The notes under the pieces were generated by a model. The model made no database searches and was not told where the DNA came from. It saw only the letters and a program-made list of their open reading frames with translations. Source: Pseudomonas frederiksbergensis (GTDB lineage: Bacteria; Pseudomonadota; Gammaproteobacteria; Pseudomonadales; Pseudomonadaceae). From it: DNA of 64,000 nt. Below, piece by piece: positions 59,187 to 64,000 of this stretch. Position numbers and translations under genes: made by a program. Each line of letters begins with the position of its first letter. The stretch's first letter is position 1. Where the stretch lies: NCBI RefSeq assembly GCF_003732705.1, contig NZ_MOBR01000019.1:62001-126000 (forward strand), written 5' to 3'.

Positions 59187-61100
59187 TTAAACGTCAGCAG
59201 CCGGACCGCCGATCGGTGTTTCCGGACGCGGATCCTGCGCCACCGGAGGTGTTCCGGATGTGCCGGCACCACCGCCTGACCAGTCACGAGGCTCGCGAGG
59301 CGTACGACCGGCCATGATGTCGTCGATCTGATCAGCATCGATCGTCTCGTACTTCATCAGCGCATCAGCCATGGCGTCCAGCTTGTCCCGGTTGTCCGTA
59401 AGGATCTGTTTGGCCGTGCCGTAGCACTGGTCAATGATGCTGCGCACCTCAGAATCGATCAGCTTGGCCGTCTCGCCAGAGAAACTTGCACTCTGACCGC
59501 CGCCGCCACGACCGAGGAACACTTCACCCTCTTCTTCGGCATACATCAACGGACCGAGTTTTTCCGACAGGCCCCATTTGGTCACCATGTTTCGCGCAAT
59601 CTGGCTGGCACGCATGATGTCGTTGGAGGCACCGGTAGTAACACCGTCGAAGCCCAAAGTCATCTCTTCCGCAATACGACCGCCATACAGTGAGCAGATC
59701 TGGCTGATCAGTGCACGCTTGGACAGGCTGTAACGATCTTCTTCCGGCAGGAACATGGTCACGCCCAGCGCACGACCGCGGGGAATAATCGAGACCTTGT
59801 AGACCGGATCGTGCTCAGGAACGACGCGACCGACGATAGCGTGGCCAGCCTCGTGGTAAGCGGTGTTCTGCTTCTCTTTCTCGGACATGACCATCGATTT
59901 GCGCTCGGCGCCCATCATGATCTTGTCTTTGGCCAGTTCGAATTCTTTCATCTCGACGATGCGCTTGCCGGTACGGGCAGCGAACAGCGACGCCTCGTTC
60001 ACCAGGTTGGCGAGGTCGGCGCCGGAGAAACCAGGCGTACCACGAGCGATCACGGCCGGGGCGACGTCGTCACCCATTGGCACTTTGCGCATGTGGACCT
60101 TGAGAATCTGTTCACGACCACGGATGTCTGGCAGACCGACCACAACCTGGCGGTCGAAACGACCCGGACGCAGCAACGCAGGGTCCAGGACGTCCGGACG
60201 GTTGGTTGCGGCAATGACGATGATGCCGTCATTCATTTCGAAGCCGTCCATCTCTACCAGCAGCTGGTTGAGAGTCTGCTCACGCTCATCGTGACCGCCG
60301 CCCATGCCGGCGCCACGATGGCGACCAACGGCGTCGATTTCATCGATAAAGATGATGCATGGCGCGTGTTTCTTGGCTTGTTCGAACATGTCGCGAACAC
60401 GACTGGCGCCGACACCGACGAACATCTCGACGAAATCAGAACCGGAGATGGTGAAGAACGGCACCTTGGCTTCGCCGGCGATCGCCTTGGCCAGCAAGGT
60501 TTTACCGGTACCCGGAGGACCGACCATCAGCACGCCGCGAGGAATGCGACCGCCCAGGCGCTGGAACTTGCCCGGATCACGCAAGAACTCGACCAGCTCG
60601 CCAACTTCTTCCTTGGCTTCGTCGCAACCGGCAACGTCACCCAAGGTGGTTTTCACCTGATCTTCGGAGAGCAGTCGTGCCTTGCTCTTGCCGAAGCTCA
60701 TCGGCCCGCCCTTGCCACCGGCACCGCCCTGCATCTGCCGCATAAAGAACATGAAGACGGCTATGATCACCAGGATCGGGAAGCTTGCGACCAGGAGCTG
60801 AGTCCAGATGCTTTGCTGTTCAGGCTGCTTGCCTTCGACTACGACGTGGTTATCCACCAAATCGCCGATCAGGCCATTGTCCTGGATTGCCGGACGAATG
60901 GTCTTGAAGCTGTCGCCATCGTTGCGTTTGCCGGTAATCACATAGCCGTCTACGGCTACGCGCTCGACCTTGCCATCCTTGACCTGCTGGATGAAGTCGG
61001 AATAGTTGAGGGTCTGCGGCTCGTTAGGGCTGGAGAAGTTGTTCATCACCGTCACGAGGACAGCCGCGATGATCAACCACAGGATCAGATTCTTTGCCAT
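59187..61100 (-). CDS. ftsH: ATP-dependent zinc metalloprotease FtsH
   Basis: 637 residues from the ATG at 61100 (MAKNLILWLIIAAVLVTVMN), the start conserved in relatives. An in-frame TTG at 61109 has a better-spaced GAGGG and would add MND. Two membrane helices (about 4-22 and about 100-120), AAA domain with GPPGTGKT, IIFIDEIDAVGR and the SRH, then the zinc site HEAGH. It degrades membrane proteins and LpxC-type substrates. Its tail is Pro/Gly-rich. First of ftsH-folP-glmM-tpiA-secG. Confidence 0.96.
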   Translation of the reverse strand: MAKNLILWLIIAAVLVTVMNNFSSPNEPQTLNYSDFIQQVKDGKVERVAVDGYVITGKRNDGDSFKTIRPAIQDNGLIGDLVDNHVVVEGKQPEQQSIWTQLLVASFPILVIIAVFMFFMRQMQGGAGGKGGPMSFGKSKARLLSEDQVKTTLGDVAGCDEAKEEVGELVEFLRDPGKFQRLGGRIPRGVLMVGPPGTGKTLLAKAIAGEAKVPFFTISGSDFVEMFVGVGASRVRDMFEQAKKHAPCIIFIDEIDAVGRHRGAGMGGGHDEREQTLNQLLVEMDGFEMNDGIIVIAATNRPDVLDPALLRPGRFDRQVVVGLPDIRGREQILKVHMRKVPMGDDVAPAVIARGTPGFSGADLANLVNEASLFAARTGKRIVEMKEFELAKDKIMMGAERKSMVMSEKEKQNTAYHEAGHAIVGRVVPEHDPVYKVSIIPRGRALGVTMFLPEEDRYSLSKRALISQICSLYGGRIAEEMTLGFDGVTTGASNDIMRASQIARNMVTKWGLSEKLGPLMYAEEEGEVFLGRGGGGQSASFSGETAKLIDSEVRSIIDQCYGTAKQILTDNRDKLDAMADALMKYETIDADQIDDIMAGRTPREPRDWSGGGAGTSGTPPVAQDPRPETPIGGPAADV

Positions 61101-61302
61101 ATCGTTCAATTAACTACCCTCTGAAGCAAGCTCCGCTAATGGCGCGCGCTTCGCATGATATTCACCGGCCTAACTTACTACATTACCTACGACTCTGGCA
61201 GGCGCCGTCTGTAACCCTTTGTGAAACACTTTCTACACAATATTCGCTAATGCTCACGGGGCGAAATACGAAAATCCTATCGACCCGCAAAAAAACCTCG
61301 AT

Positions 61303-61932
61303 TTACTCACTACGGCTGCGGTAGCCCCAAGCCAGCATGTATTGCTCGCGGGAACTGCCACGGGAAGAGTCCGGCTTGATCATCTGGACCTTGTCGAATT
61401 TCTGACGAGCGTCCTTCACGTAAGCATCAAACCCTTCGCCCTGAAACACCTTGATCACAAAATTACCACCCGGCTTGAGTATCCGAGCCGCCAGATCAAG
61501 AGCCAGCTCACATAGAAACATGGCTTTGGGCATGTCCACCTCAGGCGTACCACTCATATTGGGGGCCATATCGGAAATCACAAGGTCCACCTGCGAATTA
61601 CCCACGGCTTCAAGGATCTGAGCGAGCACTTCGTCCTCGGTGAAGTCACCCTGGATGAAAGTCACGTCCGGAATGCTGTCCATTTCCAGAATGTCCGAAG
61701 CGATCAGGCGCCCCTGACCACCGATCAGCCGACTGGTGACCTGCGACCAGCCGCCGGGCGCAGCTCCCAGGTCGACAACACTCATACCTGGACGGATAAG
61801 TTTGTATTTCTCCTGGACCTCCAGAAGCTTGTAACTCGCACGCGAGCGGTAACCATCCTTCTGCGCCTGCTTCACATAGGGATCATTGACATGTCTTTGC
61901 AGCCACTTAAGGCTTGTCTTGGAACGGGCCAC
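61303..61932 (-). CDS. rlmE: 23S rRNA (uridine-2'-O) methyltransferase RlmE (FtsJ/RrmJ)
   Basis: 209 residues from a GTG at 61932. It has the SAM-binding VVDLGAAPGGWSQV and the K-D-K-E catalytic set (Lys near 38, Asp in VISDMAPNMSG, Lys in FVIKVFQG, then Glu). It methylates U2552 in the 50S A loop. 193 bases before ftsH on the same strand; divergent from yhbY. Confidence 0.96.
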   Translation of the reverse strand: MARSKTSLKWLQRHVNDPYVKQAQKDGYRSRASYKLLEVQEKYKLIRPGMSVVDLGAAPGGWSQVTSRLIGGQGRLIASDILEMDSIPDVTFIQGDFTEDEVLAQILEAVGNSQVDLVISDMAPNMSGTPEVDMPKAMFLCELALDLAARILKPGGNFVIKVFQGEGFDAYVKDARQKFDKVQMIKPDSSRGSSREQYMLAWGYRSRSE

Positions 61933-62037
61933 TGGCCACCTCGAAAATAAAACGGGTCGTGATTAACTGGGCGGTCCCGGACTCGCTCGGGTAAACTGGC
62001 CGCCGCTTTTTACAAGATCAGACACAGGGGTCAGATT

Positions 62038-62346
62038 ATGCCGCTCAAACCAGAGCAGAAGAAACAATACAAATCCATTGGCCACCATCTGAAACCAGTT
62101 TTGACTGTGGCTGATAACGGTTTGACTGAAGGTGTGTTAGCCGAACTTGAACGCGCGCTGGCGGATCACGAGCTGATTAAAATCAAGCTCAACATCCTCG
62201 ATCGCGAATCCCGCGTGGCTACCATTGCAGAAATTTGCAAGGCCGGCAAAGCGGACCTGGTTCAGGTCATCGGCAAGATGGCATTGATTTACCGCAAGAA
62301 CTTCAGCGTCAACAAGCAGCTGTCGAACGTCCATCGCTTCGCGTGA
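62038..62346 (+). CDS. yhbY: YhbY-type RNA-binding CRM-domain protein
   Basis: 102 residues of a CRM domain: KSIGHHLKPVLTV, the NGLTEGVLAELERALADHEL core and VQVIGKMALIYRKN. The usual GxxG loop reads ADNG here. It associates with pre-50S particles in E. coli. It is on the plus strand, divergent from rlmE and convergent with the small membrane protein after it. Confidence 0.93.
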   Translation: MPLKPEQKKQYKSIGHHLKPVLTVADNGLTEGVLAELERALADHELIKIKLNILDRESRVATIAEICKAGKADLVQVIGKMALIYRKNFSVNKQLSNVHRFA

Positions 62347-62355
62347 TGACAAGGG

Positions 62356-62760
62356 TCAAGGGTGTGCTTCGCGCACCCTGCCACTCCATCCAGGCACCGG
62401 TTGCAACACCAGCACCAGCCCGGAAAACCCCAGAACCAGATAGCTGAACGTTTCCCAGCGCACCGCTTGCGGCCAGCCGGAGCGGACGATGAAAAACATC
62501 CCGCACGCATACAGCGCCATCATCAGCAGTTGCCCGCGAATGTCCCGCCATAGACTGGCAAGGCCCTCGGCCTGAACCAGCACCAAAGCCTGAAAAATCA
62601 CACACGCTGTGGCGAATCCCACCATCAGCGCATCCAGCATGCCTTCGATTTCGTCGATCAGCAGCGGCGCCAGGCCAATCTTGCCCAGCACCGGCAGCAG
62701 ACCGATATGCAACAACCACAGGCCGCCAACCCACAACATCTGAGTCAACTGCCAAAGCAT
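62356..62760 (-). CDS. Small DUF4149-like membrane protein
   Basis: 134 residues from an ATG at 62760. Four hydrophobic helices (MLWVGGLWLLHIGLLPVLG; ALMVGFATACVIFQALVLVQ; LLMMALYACGMFFIV; FSYLVLGFSGLVLVLQP). It fits the DUF4149-type family found next to greA in pseudomonads; function unknown. Convergent with yhbY, ten bases between the stops. greA ends 28 bases upstream. Confidence 0.82.
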   Translation of the reverse strand: MLWQLTQMLWVGGLWLLHIGLLPVLGKIGLAPLLIDEIEGMLDALMVGFATACVIFQALVLVQAEGLASLWRDIRGQLLMMALYACGMFFIVRSGWPQAVRWETFSYLVLGFSGLVLVLQPVPGWSGRVREAHP

Positions 62761-62788
62761 GGCGCCCGCACGCAGCGGGCGCCTTCTT

Positions 62789-63265
62789 TCAGATGTGGCG
62801 GACTTCAACAATCTCGTACTCGATATCGCCACCAGGCGTCTTCACCATCACTACATCGCCTTCTTCCTTGCCGATCAAGGCACGAGCCAGTGGCGAACCC
62901 ACGGATATCTTGCCCTTTTTGAAGTCAGCCTCGTCTTCACCGACGATATGGTAGGTGACGCGCTCATCAGTGTCAGTGTTGGCGATTTCAACAGTAGTGC
63001 CGAAAATCACCTTACCGGTGTGAGCGATGGTGGTGACATCAATGATGACCTGATTCTGAATCCGGCCCTCGATGTCACGGATCCGCGCCTCGACCATACC
63101 TTGCTGCTCGCGAGCAGCATGGTATTCGGCGTTTTCCTTCAGGTCACCCAGCTCGCGGGCTGTGCCGATGTCCTGACTGAGCTTCGGACGGACGACCTTG
63201 GTCAGGTGAGCGTGTTCTTCTTCCAGGGCTTTGGCGCCCTGGACGGTCATTGGGTACTTGATCAT
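62789..63265 (-). CDS. greA: Transcription elongation factor GreA
   Basis: 158 residues. N-terminal coiled coil (YPMTVQGAKALEEEHAHLTK) with the acidic tip seen as DLKENAEYHAAREQQ, then the C-terminal FKBP-like domain ending GDIEYEIVEVRHI. It stimulates cleavage of backtracked RNA by RNAP. Its start overlaps the carB stop by four bases (ATGA), so it is coupled to pyrimidine/arginine gene translation. Confidence 0.97.
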   Translation of the reverse strand: MIKYPMTVQGAKALEEEHAHLTKVVRPKLSQDIGTARELGDLKENAEYHAAREQQGMVEARIRDIEGRIQNQVIIDVTTIAHTGKVIFGTTVEIANTDTDERVTYHIVGEDEADFKKGKISVGSPLARALIGKEEGDVVMVKTPGGDIEYEIVEVRHI

Positions 63266-64000
63266 GCCTTCAATCCTGCGTGTAGGTCCTGCAAGCGGCG
63301 CACGGTCTTCTCGGGACCGAACTTCAGCGCTTCGCAGATAGCTTCGCCAGCAGCAATGGTGGTTGTGCAGTAGATCTTGTGCTGCAGGGCATTACGACGA
63401 ATGGAGTAGGAATCAGCGATCGACTGACGACCTTCGGTGGTGTTGATGATCAGGGTGACTTCGTCATTCTTGATCATGTCGACCACGTGCGGACGACCTT
63501 CGGTCACCTTGTTCACACGACGCACTTTCAGGCCTGCGGCTTCGATCAGCTTGGCAGTACCGGCAGTGGCAACCACTTCGAAGCCCAAGTTGATCAGATC
63601 ACGGGCTACGCCTGCAACCAGTGGCTTGTCGTCATCACGCACGCTGATGAACGCGGTACCGCCGGTCGGCAGCACTTCGCTGGCGCCCATCTGGGCCTTG
63701 GCGAACGCTTCGCCGAAGGTGTCGCCCACGCCCATCACTTCACCGGTGGACTTCATCTCCGGGCCCAGGATCGGGTCCACGCCAGGGAATTTGGCGAATG
63801 GGAACACCGCCTCTTTCACGCTGTAGAAGTTCGGAATGATTTCCTTGGTGAAGCCAATTTCTTTCAAGGTTTTACCAGCCATCACGCGAGCCGCGATCAT
63901 GGCCAGGGAAACACCGATGCACTTGGACACGAACGGTACGGTACGGGAAGCGCGCGGGTTGACTTCGATGACGTAGATGTCCTCGCCTTGCAGCGCCAAC
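63262..64000 (-). CDS. carB: Carbamoyl-phosphate synthase large subunit, C-terminal part
   Basis: The frame is open to the window edge; the final 245 residues or so are present and the N-terminal three quarters lie outside. It contains YVIEVNPRASRTVPFVSK of the second ATP-grasp half and the C-terminal MGS-like regulatory domain (FISVRDDDKPLVAGVARDLI, TAGTAKLIEAAGLKVRRVNK, IINTTEG). CarB makes carbamoyl phosphate for arginine and pyrimidines. It overlaps greA by four bases, the order known from P. aeruginosa carAB-greA. Confidence 0.95.
   Translation of the reverse strand, partial: LALQGEDIYVIEVNPRASRTVPFVSKCIGVSLAMIAARVMAGKTLKEIGFTKEIIPNFYSVKEAVFPFAKFPGVDPILGPEMKSTGEVMGVGDTFGEAFAKAQMGASEVLPTGGTAFISVRDDDKPLVAGVARDLINLGFEVVATAGTAKLIEAAGLKVRRVNKVTEGRPHVVDMIKNDEVTLIINTTEGRQSIADSYSIRRNALQHKIYCTTTIAAGEAICEALKFGPEKTVRRLQDLHAGLKA

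Overview
The window is a stretch of chromosome from a Pseudomonas of the fluorescens group. Codon use is GC-rich. Gene content and order match blocks I remember from the Pseudomonas aeruginosa chromosome: opdP-dppABCDF, piuC/piuA/PepSY-flavodoxin, speC, MCP-ampE-ampD-DUF1631-nadC, and pnp-rpsO-truB-rbfA-infB-nusA-rimP-tRNA-tRNA-secG-tpiA-glmM-folP-ftsH, then rlmE-yhbY-greA-carB. The intergenic palindromes are those typical of this group. All assignments were made by reading the sequence and recalling families; no database was searched.

Layout. 1-6900 (+): the 3' part of an OprD-family porin, then a complete dipeptide ABC importer (dppA, dppB, dppC, dppD, dppF). 6901-9642: a poorly conserved, partly AT-rich stretch with repeats, one small secreted acidic protein and two unknown proteins on the minus strand. 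9643-11226 (-): prfC. 11591-15041 (+): a four-gene OpuC/OsmF-type osmoprotectant ABC importer. 15609-16772 (+): ornithine decarboxylase speC behind a leader with a terminator-like hairpin. 16838-20115 (-): a two-gene locus encoding a 773-residue protein that looks like an A+B fusion of the alpha-xenorhabdolysin/YaxAB pore-forming toxins, plus a 300-residue partner of unknown function. 20346-27048: iron-uptake genes (Sel1 protein and piuC on minus; piuA and a PepSY-flavodoxin reductase on plus). 27054-27972: two copies of a MITE-like palindromic repeat flanking a DUF559 gene. 27981-29522 (-): phoD.

29693-36520: the fructose PTS (fruB, fruK, fruA on minus) with divergent fruR and a Cra operator between them. 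36524-37690: a TatD nuclease and a zinc-ribbon membrane protein. 37927-43818 (-): a chemoreceptor, ampE, ampD and a DUF1631 protein. 44180-45028 (+): nadC. 45128-46415: a small DUF6388-like protein and a secreted coiled-coil repeat protein. From 46426 to the end, almost everything is on the minus strand and is core housekeeping: tRNA-Thr, pnp, rpsO, truB, rbfA, infB, nusA, rimP, tRNA-fMet, tRNA-Leu, secG, tpiA, glmM, folP, ftsH, rlmE, yhbY (plus strand), a small membrane protein, greA and the 3' end of carB.

The genes fall into coherent jobs: peptide, osmolyte, iron and fructose uptake; peptidoglycan recycling linked to beta-lactamase control (ampDE); polyamine and NAD synthesis; and a large translation, RNA-decay and envelope cluster. 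The least ordinary parts are the putative fused two-component toxin, the MITE/DUF559 unit, the speC leader, the AT-rich unknown pair near 7.8-9.4 kb, and the serine-linker coiled-coil protein near 46 kb. REP-type inverted repeats sit in many gene-end gaps.
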